Shown piece after piece: positions 36,998 to 45,406 of a stretch of 64,000 nucleotides of DNA (the first letter of the stretch is position 1; each line of letters starts with the position of its first letter). The DNA lies in assembly GCF_021271205.1 (NCBI RefSeq), contig NZ_JAIWKS010000012.1, positions 100,031 through 164,030 of the forward strand, read 5' to 3'. This DNA comes from Pseudomonas uvaldensis (GTDB taxonomy: Bacteria > Pseudomonadota > Gammaproteobacteria > Pseudomonadales > Pseudomonadaceae). The notes under the pieces were generated by a model. The model had not been told where the DNA came from. It ran no database searches and saw nothing but the letters and a program-made list of their open reading frames with translations. The position numbers and the translations under genes were made by a program.

Positions 36998-38404
36998 TCA
37001 GGCTGTGGTGTCGGGAGGGTTCAAGAGCCAGTCGAACAGTAGCCTTGCGTCCCGGTTGCCTGATGCGGGTTTACGTGGCGCGGCGACTTGTCCGCTGCCG
37101 GTGTCGATGGCGCCAGGACATAGCACTGGCCGGTCGGGGTCGCCATCGAGGAAGCTCACCAGCACTTCACTGCCGGCTATCAGGGGGCTGTTGCCATTGG
37201 ACATCCGTCGCGACACGGGCAGCGCGACGCCTTCCTGGTCCGGGGTCCACAGGCTGACCTGGATCCGCCCACGCTCGTCGGGTGTGGCTGGCTGGTTCGG
37301 TGGGCCGAGTACGTAGGCAATGTGATAACCGGGAACGCAGGGCTTGGGGTGGTCGAGGGCTGGCCTGAACACCGTAGACCAGGGAATGGCCGAGAAACGG
37401 CTTCGGTAGTCCCGGACCGGCGGCGAGAGGGATGGATTCGCTTCGAGAATGGACGCTTGCTGCCCGCTATGCTCGACCTCGGTGACAAGCCATTGGTCGT
37501 TGAAGGTGGAAATCGGGTGCCCTGCGATTTGCATGACCTGACCGCTGCGCAGCACGGGCAGGGTAGTTTGACCGCAGACTTGCCGTTGTCGACAGCGCAA
37601 CCGTTCCAGGTTCCGACGCCCGACCTGGTGGGCATGAGCCAGGGCTGGATTGCCCCGCACTGGCTCGCGATCGGCATCGTTGAAGGCATGATTCGCGGCG
37701 TTGGCGGTGGCGCGGGTCGTTGCACGGTCGCTGAAGCGGGGAGGCAGGGAGGGCGTCGAGTGCTGGTAATGCTGGTAGAGCCGCTCGATCGGCGGTTGGC
37801 AATTGGCGTCGGCACGCAGGAAAAGTTCGCCCGGTCGCGTGGGAAAGCTTTTCGGATCTTCTGCGAATACCACGACATGACCGTAGGGCGTATGTTCGAA
37901 GTGGTAATGGATGCCTTCTTCCTCGCACAGCCGTTGCAGCAACTCCAGGTCGCTTTCCTCGTACTGGATGCAGAACGGACGACACGGGTACTGCCCATGG
38001 GGCAATTCGAAACGGTAACTGTGGGTGGGCAGAGCGTGGTCCTCCAGCAGGCATTGGAGGATCTGGACGACGCTGAGTCTCTGGAAAACCCGTCGTTTCG
38101 GGCCTTGTTCCAGCATCTGCAGAAAAGGAACCAGTGTCAGGCGATAGCCGATACGGTGCGGGGCATGGGCGCTGAGGCTGACGTCGTACACGATTCCGTG
38201 CACACCCGTTGTGCGGTCCATGTACAGGAAGGCCGGTTGCCCCAGTAATGCGTCGGGGCTGATGGGAGGGGCCAGGCCGATCAGTTCGAGGTCGAAGCGA
38301 TACGGCTGGTTGAGCGCTTCCCGACCGCTGAACCGCAGCACTTGCAGGCGCAAGTCGCTTTGCGTGAGCGTCAGGCTGAAGGGGCTTTCCGTGTCATTGC
38401 GCAT
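36998..38404 (-). CDS. Orphan short VgrG-like type VI secretion tip protein
   Basis: A 468-residue protein with the gp27-like base of VgrG: SPFSLTLTQSDLRLQVLRFSGREALNQPYRFDLELI, LLGQPAFLYM, the VQILQCLLEDHALP and SDLELLQRLCEEEGIHYHFEH segments, then an OB-fold gp5-like part (LGPPNQPATPDERGRIQVSLW..GSEVLVSFLDGDPDRPVL). It ends about 30 residues after this, so the beta-helix spike of ordinary VgrGs (600 residues or more) is missing. No Hcp, effector, DUF4123 or PAAR gene is beside it. It may be a truncated or specialised tip protein. The start at 38404 is chosen by family alignment. Confidence 0.82.
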   Translation of the reverse strand: MRNDTESPFSLTLTQSDLRLQVLRFSGREALNQPYRFDLELIGLAPPISPDALLGQPAFLYMDRTTGVHGIVYDVSLSAHAPHRIGYRLTLVPFLQMLEQGPKRRVFQRLSVVQILQCLLEDHALPTHSYRFELPHGQYPCRPFCIQYEESDLELLQRLCEEEGIHYHFEHTPYGHVVVFAEDPKSFPTRPGELFLRADANCQPPIERLYQHYQHSTPSLPPRFSDRATTRATANAANHAFNDADREPVRGNPALAHAHQVGRRNLERLRCRQRQVCGQTTLPVLRSGQVMQIAGHPISTFNDQWLVTEVEHSGQQASILEANPSLSPPVRDYRSRFSAIPWSTVFRPALDHPKPCVPGYHIAYVLGPPNQPATPDERGRIQVSLWTPDQEGVALPVSRRMSNGNSPLIAGSEVLVSFLDGDPDRPVLCPGAIDTGSGQVAAPRKPASGNRDARLLFDWLLNPPDTTA

Positions 38405-38621
38405 TGCAGTGCTTACTTGAGAATGAAAGCCACGAGGGTACGAAACCATTGGGCAAAACGGGTGAGGCGAGTCGCTATTTCAGAAAACCCCTACAACGCG
38501 TTGCGAAAATGTCGATTTTCCAGGGTGCATTTTTTGGTCGATCAGTCGGTTTAGGCCGTATAAACTTGCGCCACAGCGTCGGCCAGCAGATGTCTCGGCG
38601 CGTCAGACAAGAGAGTGAGTA
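38405..38621. other. Divergent vgrG / yebC-like control region
   Basis: These 217 bases separate the divergent genes and hold no gene. Promoters for both must lie here, but none could be assigned with confidence. AGAGAGTGAGTA precedes the yebC-like start. Confidence 0.4.
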
Positions 38622-39326
38622 ATGGGCGCACAGTGGAAGGTTAAACACAAAGAAGCGGCTGCCAACGCCAAGGGTAAGATCTTCGGCAAACTGGTGAAAG
38701 AAATCAGTATTGCTGCACGAAACGGCGCCGATGTTGCGACTAACGCGCACCTGCGGCTGGTAGTCGAGCAGGCCAAGAAGGCTTCCATGCCCCGCGAGAC
38801 CCTGGAGCGTGCCATCAAGAAAGGCTCCGGACAGCTCGGTGAAACCGTGCAATACCACCGCGTCACCTACGAAGGCTTCGCGCCTCACCAGGTGCCGCTG
38901 ATCGTCGAGTGCGTGACCGACAACATCAACCGCACCGTGGCCGAGATCCGCGTTGCGTTCCGCAAGGGCCAGTTGGGCGCTTCGGGTTCGGTGTCGTGGG
39001 ACTTCAACCATGTGGGCATGATCGAGGCCACGCCGGACAGCCCGGACGCCGATCCGGAAATGGCCGCCATCGAAGCTGGCGCCCAGGATTTCGAGCCGGG
39101 CGAAGAGGGCGCGACCCTGTTCATTACCGATCCTACCGACCTCGACGCCGTGCAGAAGGCGCTGCCGGAGCAGGGCTTCACGGTGCTGTCCGCCAAGCTG
39201 GGCTACCAACCGAAGAACCCGGTCAGCGGCCTGTCCGACGAGCAGATGGCTGAAGTCGAAGCGTTCCTGGAAGGTCTTGACAACCACGATGACGTGCAGG
39301 ATATGTTCGTCGGGTTGGCCGGTTAA
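38622..39326 (+). CDS. YebC/PmpR family protein (YeeN-like paralogue)
   Basis: A 234-residue protein of the YebC/PmpR family, which includes DNA-binding regulators and ribosome-associated factors that relieve stalling. It begins MGAQWKVKHKEAAANAKGKIFGKLVKEISIAAR and has the conserved GxxxxNxxLRLVVEQAKKASMP and GYxPxNxV parts. It is not next to ruvC, where the main YebC is normally found, and its length and start resemble E. coli YeeN, so it is likely the second paralogue. Confidence 0.88.
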   Translation: MGAQWKVKHKEAAANAKGKIFGKLVKEISIAARNGADVATNAHLRLVVEQAKKASMPRETLERAIKKGSGQLGETVQYHRVTYEGFAPHQVPLIVECVTDNINRTVAEIRVAFRKGQLGASGSVSWDFNHVGMIEATPDSPDADPEMAAIEAGAQDFEPGEEGATLFITDPTDLDAVQKALPEQGFTVLSAKLGYQPKNPVSGLSDEQMAEVEAFLEGLDNHDDVQDMFVGLAG

Positions 39327-39332
39327 ACAAAG

Positions 39333-39362
39333 CCTGTGGCGAGGGAGTTTGCTCCCTCGTCG
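39333..39362. terminator. Hairpin between convergent genes
   Basis: CGAGGGAG-TTTG-CTCCCTCG is a perfect 8-bp stem (39340-39359) within a CTGTGGCGAGGGAG-type repeat. It lies between convergent genes and may stop both. Confidence 0.6.
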
Positions 39363-39365
39363 CGG

Positions 39366-40679
39366 TCAGTGTTTGAGTTTCCCCAGGCACTGTTCGATCT
39401 CATCAAACCCGGGCCGGGCCAGCACAACTGGCTGACAGCAGCGTGCCTGCAGCTCTTGCAGTGTTCCAAGCTCCACGCCGTCGGGTTCGACTCTCTCCAG
39501 CAGTTCCCCCAGCAGAATTCCAAACGCCCGTACTTCGATGCGCTGCAATGCCCTGGTCTGCAGGCTGTCTGTGGTGGCATGGAATGACGCTGCGCCGAAA
39601 TCCCCCAAGAGGCAATCGCCCTGCTCATTGAACAGAATGTTGTGTCCGTACAGATCACCATGGGTGATGCCTTGGCGATGCAGATGCGCCGCCACCGAGG
39701 CGATGCCGTGGGCGATACGCAACGCTACGGGCAGACCCAAGCGCAGTTTATCGGCATACACGTCACGGGTGCAGGATTCCAGGCTCGGCAGTCCGGCCAG
39801 GTTGCGATAACGGGGTTCGACCAGCGCCATGACCAGCCCGGCCTGTTCCTCGGGATGCCCGACGATCTGGCCCAACACCTCGATCAGGTTCGGATGCCGG
39901 CCCGCCGTGATGCAGGCATGCATTTCGTGCAGCGGTGAGCCATCACTGGTCATCTCGCCCTTGTACAGCTTCACCGCAACGTTCCGGGCCGCCTGACCAG
40001 GGGGCTGCCATTGCGCCTGATGAATCACCCCCGAGGCGCCTTCGCCCAGCCGTTGCCGCACAGTCAACTGCGACCAATCGATGGGCGTCGTGCTGTTCGG
40101 TGCGGCGGCTTCGGCCTGGGTCTCCAGCGGATTCCCGGCGTAAGCCAGCCAACTGAGGCTGGGCAGTTCAAGCAGCCATTGCGGCAGTTCGGTCAGTCGA
40201 TTGGCGGCGACGCGCAGTAGCTCGAGTTGGCGGCACTGCGCCAGGCTCTCCGGCAATTGCTGCAGACGGTTGCCGGCCAGCATCAGTTTTTGCAGATAAG
40301 GGCGATGACCCAGTTCGTCCGGTAGCTGACTGATGCAATTGTCCGTCAGGATCAGCCAGCGCAGCAGCGGCGGCAGGGCCGCGCCCGTCACCCGTTCGAT
40401 GCGATTGGCCTTGAAGCCGACCATGGTCAAGGCGGCGCAGCGGCCCAGGCATTCGGGCAGTTCGGTGAAGCGGTTGTTCGAGCAGAACAGGATGCGCAGC
40501 CGACTCAACCGATGCAGGTCGTCGGGTAGCGTATCGAGCTGATTGCCACTGAGGTCGAGGATTTCAAGGGAGTCCGCCAGGTCAAAAATTTCACCAGGGA
40601 ACTGCGTCAGGCCGCAGGCCAGGCTGAGGCGGGTGATGCCCGACAGTTGGCCGGCGCGAAGTTGGTCAAGGGTGTCCAT
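39366..40679 (-). CDS. Leucine-rich-repeat protein with Ser/Thr kinase-like domain
   Basis: A 437-residue protein. The N-terminal half (about 10-190) consists of LRRs of the L-x-x-L-P type (LEILDLSGNQLDTLPDDL, LRILFCSNNRFTELPECL, LQKLMLAGNRLQQLPESL, LELLRVAANRLTELPQWL). The C-terminal half (about 200-435) is a eukaryotic-type kinase: glycine loop RLGEGASGVIHQA, VAVK lysine (about 232), catalytic loop HGDLYGHNIL (about 335; HGD instead of HRD, Asp and Asn kept) and LGDFGAAS. There is no signal peptide or membrane helix. It is transcribed alone. The kinase residues suggest activity; substrates are unknown. Confidence 0.9.
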   Translation of the reverse strand: MDTLDQLRAGQLSGITRLSLACGLTQFPGEIFDLADSLEILDLSGNQLDTLPDDLHRLSRLRILFCSNNRFTELPECLGRCAALTMVGFKANRIERVTGAALPPLLRWLILTDNCISQLPDELGHRPYLQKLMLAGNRLQQLPESLAQCRQLELLRVAANRLTELPQWLLELPSLSWLAYAGNPLETQAEAAAPNSTTPIDWSQLTVRQRLGEGASGVIHQAQWQPPGQAARNVAVKLYKGEMTSDGSPLHEMHACITAGRHPNLIEVLGQIVGHPEEQAGLVMALVEPRYRNLAGLPSLESCTRDVYADKLRLGLPVALRIAHGIASVAAHLHRQGITHGDLYGHNILFNEQGDCLLGDFGAASFHATTDSLQTRALQRIEVRAFGILLGELLERVEPDGVELGTLQELQARCCQPVVLARPGFDEIEQCLGKLKH

Positions 40680-40735
40680 GGTACGGTCGCTGTGATCAAG
40701 GGGAATCTGATGCCAGCTAGTTTGTTATAAAAAAC

Positions 40736-40765
40736 TGTGGCGAGGGAGTAAATCCTCTCGCCACA
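40736..40765. repeat. REP-like hairpin
   Basis: TGTGGCGAG..CTCGCCACA forms a stem with the inner GGAGTAAATCCT. It is the CTGTGGCGAGGGAG repeat type, between the LRR kinase and the ABC operon's last gene. Confidence 0.75.
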
Positions 40766-40778
40766 CGCGCTATGCCGG

Positions 40779-41825
40779 TTAGCGCTCGATGCTGCGGTTC
40801 CACCGAGCATTCCATGCCGGGCGCTGTTCATTGACCTGGTCCCAGTCCACGGCAATCGCTGTTGTGAGGTATTGCTTCATCGCTTCGACCTGGCCACGGG
40901 TCTTGTCGGTGGTCGGGGTGTTGGGGTTGGACGGGATCTGGTCGCCTTCTTCCAGGGCGATGGCCTGGGCCTCTGGGGTCAACAGGAACGCGGCGAGTTT
41001 CTGCGCCAGTTCAGGCTCGGTGTTGCGTGCGATGGCGCATTCGGCAACGTTGAGGACCACGGCGCCTTCCTTCGGTTGCGCGTACTCCACTGGCATGCCC
41101 TTGAGTTTCAGCGCGGTGACCTGGGTAGGTGTCAGCGGAAACAACGCCGCTTCGTCGGTCTGCAGCATTTCCGAGATCTTCGCCGAGCTGGGGATGTATT
41201 CCAGCACGTTACGCCCGACGGTGTCCGGCCAGGCCTTGAAGCCCGGTTCGACGTTGGTCTCGTTGCCGCCCTGGATGCGGTTGAACATCAGGAAGCCGTG
41301 CAGGCCGAAGGTCGATGAGGCCACCGACTGGAACACCAGCTTGTCCTTGAAGCGCGGGTCGGCCATGTCCATCCACGAAGTGGGCGCGCTCCAGCCTTTT
41401 TCCTTGAACAGCCGCGTGTTGTAGGCCAGTCCGGTCACGCCGAGGCTGACCGCGACGGCTTCGTCCTTGATGCGACCCTTGGCCGGAATTTGCGCCAGGG
41501 TCGGGTTGTCCTGAAGCTTGTCGCACAGCCCCATGGCGATGGCGCGATACATGATGCCGTCATCCAGGAACATGACGTGCATCTGCGGGTTGTCCTTGCT
41601 GGCCTGGACTTTGGCCAGGATGTCGGCGGAGGTGCCGGGTACGATCACCACTTTTACGTTGTTGGCTTTCTCGAAGGCTGGCAAAACCTTGTCGGCGTAG
41701 AGCCGCTCCATGGTCCCACCGTTCATGCCCAGGTAAAGCGTCGGCTCGGCGTGTGCCTGGCCAATGCCGAGCAAGACGCTCAAGCAGGAAAAGCCCAGAA
41801 GTGCAGTGCGTTTGACGTTATTCAT
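40779..41825 (-). CDS. ABC transporter substrate-binding protein, PotD-like
   Basis: A 348-residue periplasmic binding protein. A Sec signal peptide (MNNVKRTALLGFSCLSVLLGIGQAHA) is followed by EPTLYLGMNGGTMERLYADKVLPAFEKANNVKVVIVPGTSADILAKVQ, typical of the polyamine/iron type of binding protein. It is the last gene of the operon, 18 bases after the FAD oxidase gene. It delivers the operon's substrate to the two permeases; the identity of that substrate is unknown. Confidence 0.88.
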   Translation of the reverse strand: MNNVKRTALLGFSCLSVLLGIGQAHAEPTLYLGMNGGTMERLYADKVLPAFEKANNVKVVIVPGTSADILAKVQASKDNPQMHVMFLDDGIMYRAIAMGLCDKLQDNPTLAQIPAKGRIKDEAVAVSLGVTGLAYNTRLFKEKGWSAPTSWMDMADPRFKDKLVFQSVASSTFGLHGFLMFNRIQGGNETNVEPGFKAWPDTVGRNVLEYIPSSAKISEMLQTDEAALFPLTPTQVTALKLKGMPVEYAQPKEGAVVLNVAECAIARNTEPELAQKLAAFLLTPEAQAIALEEGDQIPSNPNTPTTDKTRGQVEAMKQYLTTAIAVDWDQVNEQRPAWNARWNRSIER

Positions 41826-41843
41826 TGGCGCGACCTTCCTCTA

Positions 41844-42959
41844 TCAAGCAACGGAGATGGAGTGAAACCGGGTGATGGAAAACGCATCCAGCGGCGTGTT
41901 CGAGGCGCCGCAACAGATGATTTCGGTGAGTGCCTGGCCCACCGCAGGGCCGATCTGGAAGCCTGCGCCGGCGAAGCCGAACGCGTGCAACAGACCGGGT
42001 TGGGTACCGCTGTGGCCGATTACCGGCTGGCGATCGGGCAGGTAACCTTCGGTGCCGCTCCAGGTACGAATCGCCTGGGCGCCCTCCAGAAACGGGTAGA
42101 GCTCGACCGCCTGGCGCAGAATCTCGAGCACGGCGTTCTGGCCGGGACGGGCGCGTGCTTCGTCCAGCGCGAAACCCTGACCACCCCCCAGCACGCAATT
42201 GCCGCGAGCAACCTGGCGGGCATAGATTCCGCCGCCTTCCACGCCGGTACTGGCATCCATCACCCATGGCAACGGTTCGGTGACCAGCATGGCCGGGTGT
42301 CCGGCGTACATCGGCACGGCTTCGCCGAATAGCGCGGCAAAATGGCTGGCCCAGGCGCCGGCGCAATTCAGCAGCCAGGGTGCGCGAAACGTCAGGCCGG
42401 TTTCGGTACGCACGACAAAGCGCTGGCCATCATGTTCAACGGTGTTCACGGGGCATTGTTCGTGGACCTGGGCACCGTGCCTGCGAGCGGCCTGGGCGAA
42501 TGCCGGGGACACCAGTCGTGGGTTGGCGTGGCCGTCATCCGGGCACAGGGACGCTCCCACCGCGACGGCGCCCACCCAGGGGAAGCGGCTGTGCAGCTCG
42601 TCATGATCCAGTAGTTGCAAGTCGAGGCCGAAGCCCTGACTGCTGGCGGCATAATCCTGCAGCGCTCGCAGGTCATCGGTGCTACGGGCCAGTTTCAGAT
42701 GACCGCTGCGCTGGTATTCGCCGTCGATGCCGATCAGTTGTGGCAACTGGCTCCAGATTTCATGGGCCCGCTGCGACAGTGGCAGTTGAGACAAGGGCCG
42801 TCCCTGGCGCCGCACGCCGCCGTAGTTCACGCCGCTGGAGTGAGAGCCGCAGAAATCCCGTTCCAATAGCGCCACCCGGCGCCCGGCCTTGCTCAGGAAT
42901 AATGCCGCCGAAGCACCGACAATGCCGCCGCCGATGATCACCACGTCCACTTCGATCAT
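41844..42959 (-). CDS. FAD-dependent amino-acid/opine oxidase beta-type subunit (HcnC/OoxB-like)
   Basis: A 371-residue DAO-family flavoprotein. The N-terminal motif DVVIIGGGIVGASAALFLSKAGRRVALLE binds FAD, with HSSGVNYGGVRRQGR, HANPRLVSPAFAQAARRHGA and a terminal GFAGAGFQIGPAVGQALTEII. It resembles HcnC, opine oxidase B and the D-hydroxyproline dehydrogenase catalytic subunit. Its start overlaps the stop of the NAD/FAD subunit gene (ATGA). With the two genes upstream it should form a heteromeric membrane-linked dehydrogenase for an imported amine or amino acid. The start at 42959 is clear; the open frame upstream is not coding. Confidence 0.87.
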   Translation of the reverse strand: MIEVDVVIIGGGIVGASAALFLSKAGRRVALLERDFCGSHSSGVNYGGVRRQGRPLSQLPLSQRAHEIWSQLPQLIGIDGEYQRSGHLKLARSTDDLRALQDYAASSQGFGLDLQLLDHDELHSRFPWVGAVAVGASLCPDDGHANPRLVSPAFAQAARRHGAQVHEQCPVNTVEHDGQRFVVRTETGLTFRAPWLLNCAGAWASHFAALFGEAVPMYAGHPAMLVTEPLPWVMDASTGVEGGGIYARQVARGNCVLGGGQGFALDEARARPGQNAVLEILRQAVELYPFLEGAQAIRTWSGTEGYLPDRQPVIGHSGTQPGLLHAFGFAGAGFQIGPAVGQALTEIICCGASNTPLDAFSITRFHSISVA

Positions 42960-44311
42960 GGTTCGACCTCCAGGCCGAAGGGCAGGGGCTTGACCGGCGC
43001 CTGGGCCCGCAAGCGACCGACCCCGCAGACCGGGCGTGCGCTTTCGCGGGCAATGATTTCCGCAGCCGCTGCGCCGCACATCCTGCCCTGACAACGCCCC
43101 ATGCCGACCCGGCAATGGGCCTTGACCCGGTTGATTTCCCAATGGCCTTCGTTCACCACCCGGCGGATGTCGCCGGCGCTGACTTCTTCGCAGCGGCAGA
43201 TCACCAGGTCGTCGGTGGCGTCGCCGGCCCAATGTTCCGGAAAGATGAAAGCCTGTTCCAGGCCCTGGCGGAAACGACCGATACGTTCCAGTGAGCGCTC
43301 CAACCGAGCGCAACGTTGGGGATCGACGCGGTATCCGAGGTCTGCGAGCAAGGCCAGGGCGGCCCGTTCGCCGGCTTTTTCCGCCGCATCGGCGCCCATG
43401 ATCCCGGCCCCGTCGCCCGCCAGGTAGACGCCGGGCACACTGCTGCGACCGGCGGCGTCCCGCTGGGGCAGCCAGGCCCGGTTGAGCGGCTGCCAAGTGA
43501 ATTCGCAGCCCAGCAGGTCGGCCAGTTGGGTTTCGCTGCGCAAGCCATGGGCGAAGGCCACCGCATCGCAATCGAGAAAGTGCTCGCCTTTTGCGTTGCG
43601 CCATTTCAGCCCGTGCACCCGGCGCTCACCTTCGATCCGCGACAGATTCGCGCCTTGATGCACGACGATGCCGCGAGCGGCCAGCCAGCCTCGGTAGTAG
43701 AGGCCCTTGGCGAGCGTGGCCGGTTGCGCCAGCAGGCCGGGCAGTGCGCGGGCCTGGGCGCTTAACGGGGCACTGTCGAGCACCGCGACCACATTGGCAC
43801 CGGCCTTGGCATATTGATACGCCACCAGATACAGCAGGGGGCCGCTGCCGGCGAACACCACTCGTTCGCCGATGGCGCAGCCCTGGGACTTCAGGGCAAT
43901 CTGCGCCGCGCCCAGGCTGTATACCCCGGGCAAAGTCCAGCCCGGCACAGGCAGGATACGGTCGGTGGCGCCCGTCGCGACGATGACGGCGGCGTACTCG
44001 AGCCGGGCGGCACGCCCCTGATGCAAGGTATCCAGCAAGCCAGCCTCGGCATTCCACACCAGCGTGTCGGGACGGTAGTCGAGTTGTCCGCGCAGTACGT
44101 CGGCGGTCTGGTGGATGGCAGTGGCCTTGTGCGCTTCGAAGCCATACAGGCGGGTCGGTGAGCGTTTGAAGTTGGCCGGTTGGCGCCGATAGATCTGCCC
44201 ACCGGCGCGGGCGGCTTCATCCAGCAGCACGGGAAATACGCCGTGGGCGACCAGGGTCTCGGCAGCACGGATCCCGGCCGGGCCGGCGCCGATGATGGCG
44301 ATCGGTTTCAT
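42956..44311 (-). CDS. FAD/NAD(P)-binding oxidoreductase alpha-type subunit (HcnB/OoxA-like)
   Basis: A 451-residue flavoprotein of the pyridine-nucleotide-disulphide type without redox disulphide. It starts MKPIAIIGAGPAGIRAAETLVAHGVFPVLLDEAARAGGQIYRR, has a second nucleotide motif VVFAGSGPLLYLVAYQYAKAG and an AGDGAGIMGADAAEKAGERAALA segment. The C-terminal BFD-like [2Fe-2S] domain keeps all four cysteines (CRC..CRVGMGRCQGRMC, about 382-417). The start at 44311 overlaps the small-subunit stop. This architecture matches HcnB and opine oxidase A. Confidence 0.88.
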   Translation of the reverse strand: MKPIAIIGAGPAGIRAAETLVAHGVFPVLLDEAARAGGQIYRRQPANFKRSPTRLYGFEAHKATAIHQTADVLRGQLDYRPDTLVWNAEAGLLDTLHQGRAARLEYAAVIVATGATDRILPVPGWTLPGVYSLGAAQIALKSQGCAIGERVVFAGSGPLLYLVAYQYAKAGANVVAVLDSAPLSAQARALPGLLAQPATLAKGLYYRGWLAARGIVVHQGANLSRIEGERRVHGLKWRNAKGEHFLDCDAVAFAHGLRSETQLADLLGCEFTWQPLNRAWLPQRDAAGRSSVPGVYLAGDGAGIMGADAAEKAGERAALALLADLGYRVDPQRCARLERSLERIGRFRQGLEQAFIFPEHWAGDATDDLVICRCEEVSAGDIRRVVNEGHWEINRVKAHCRVGMGRCQGRMCGAAAAEIIARESARPVCGVGRLRAQAPVKPLPFGLEVEP

Positions 44312-44598
44312 ACCTGCCGCCCCGGCTCGCGAGTGATCTGTTGCCCGGCTTCCAGGAAGGTGGAGCAGGCGCGTACGCGGCGGCCGTCGCCCAGGCGCAC
44401 CCAGCAATCCTGGCACGCGCCCATCAGGCAGAAACCAGCCCTGGGTTCGGCGCTGAAATCGCTGCCGCGCAGGTGTTCCTCGCGGGTCAGCACCGCGGTC
44501 AGCAAGGTATCCCCCAGCAGGCCGGTAGCCGGTGTGCCGTCGAGGGTAAAATCGAGCACCGGGCGGTCGCCTTCGGCCAGTCGTTTCAGCAGAGCCAT
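44308..44598 (-). CDS. Small [2Fe-2S] ferredoxin-like subunit (HcnA-like)
   Basis: A 96-residue protein with a plant-type ferredoxin centre: C-x4-C-x2-C (GFCLMGACQDCWV, about residues 56-66) and a fourth Cys in RACSTF. It is the gamma-type subunit of the three-part oxidase and passes electrons between the flavoproteins. The order [2Fe-2S]/HcnB-like/HcnC-like copies hcnABC exactly, but transporter genes flank it, so cyanide synthesis is less likely than catabolism. Confidence 0.86.
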   Translation of the reverse strand: MALLKRLAEGDRPVLDFTLDGTPATGLLGDTLLTAVLTREEHLRGSDFSAEPRAGFCLMGACQDCWVRLGDGRRVRACSTFLEAGQQITREPGRQV

Positions 44599-44605
44599 GG
44601 CGCCC

Positions 44606-45400
44606 TCATTGTTTGCCTACCAAGACCCGATCCAGGCCGTAGACCCGGTCGAGCAGAATCATGGTCAGCGCCGTCAGGGCAATGACCAGCGCCGACACCG
44701 CGGCCATCATCGGATCGATGGATTCGGTGGCGTAGACGTACATGCGCACCGGCAGGGTTTGTGTGGCCGGTGACGTGACAAAGATCGACAGCGTGACTTC
44801 ATCGAAGCTGTTGATGAACGCCAGCAGCCAACCTCCGGCTACGCCCGGCAGGATCATCGGCAGGGTGATCTGCCGGAACAGCGTGAAGCGTCCCGCCCCC
44901 AGCGATTGCGCGGCCTGTTCGGCGCTGCGGTCCAGACCGATGGCCGAAGCCAGCACCAGTCGCAGCACGTAGGGCGTAATGACCAGCACATGGGCGAAGA
45001 TCAGCCAGGTGAAGTTGCCGTTGACGCCCATCAGCGCGAACAGCCGCAACAGCGCCACGCCCAGCACCAGGTGGGGGATGATGATCGGCGACAGGAACAG
45101 GCCGTTGAAGAAATCCCGACCCGGGAATTCGAGACGGGTAATTGCCAGCGCCGCCGGCACCGCAATCAACGTCGCCAGCGAGGCCGCGCAGAACGCTAGG
45201 GCCAGACTGTTGTAGAACGCATCGACGAAATCCGCGCGCTCGAACACGGCACGGAACCAGCGCAGGGAGAAATCCGTGGTCGGCAGGCTCAGGGTGTTTT
45301 CCGGTGTGAAGGCGACGAGACAGACCACCACCAGCGGCGCCAGCATGAAGACCACCACCAAGGCATGGAACAACAGGGCGAAAGGACCGTTCCTGGACAT
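44606..45400 (-). CDS. ABC transporter permease, PotC-like
   Basis: A 264-residue inner-membrane permease with six predicted helices and the EAA loop SAEQAAQSLGAGRFTLFRQITLPMILPG (about 160-187) that contacts the ATPase. It resembles PotC of spermidine/putrescine importers. It starts 6 bases after the PotB-like gene. Confidence 0.9.
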   Translation of the reverse strand: MSRNGPFALLFHALVVVFMLAPLVVVCLVAFTPENTLSLPTTDFSLRWFRAVFERADFVDAFYNSLALAFCAASLATLIAVPAALAITRLEFPGRDFFNGLFLSPIIIPHLVLGVALLRLFALMGVNGNFTWLIFAHVLVITPYVLRLVLASAIGLDRSAEQAAQSLGAGRFTLFRQITLPMILPGVAGGWLLAFINSFDEVTLSIFVTSPATQTLPVRMYVYATESIDPMMAAVSALVIALTALTMILLDRVYGLDRVLVGKQ

Positions 45401-45406
45401 GACGAA

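Noticed and set aside
43005..44600. hcnABC hydrogen cyanide synthase
   Set aside because: Subunit order and motifs match, but the genes are embedded in an ABC importer operon with an IclR regulator, which fits opine or D-hydroxyproline-type catabolism better. Kept only as an alternative.
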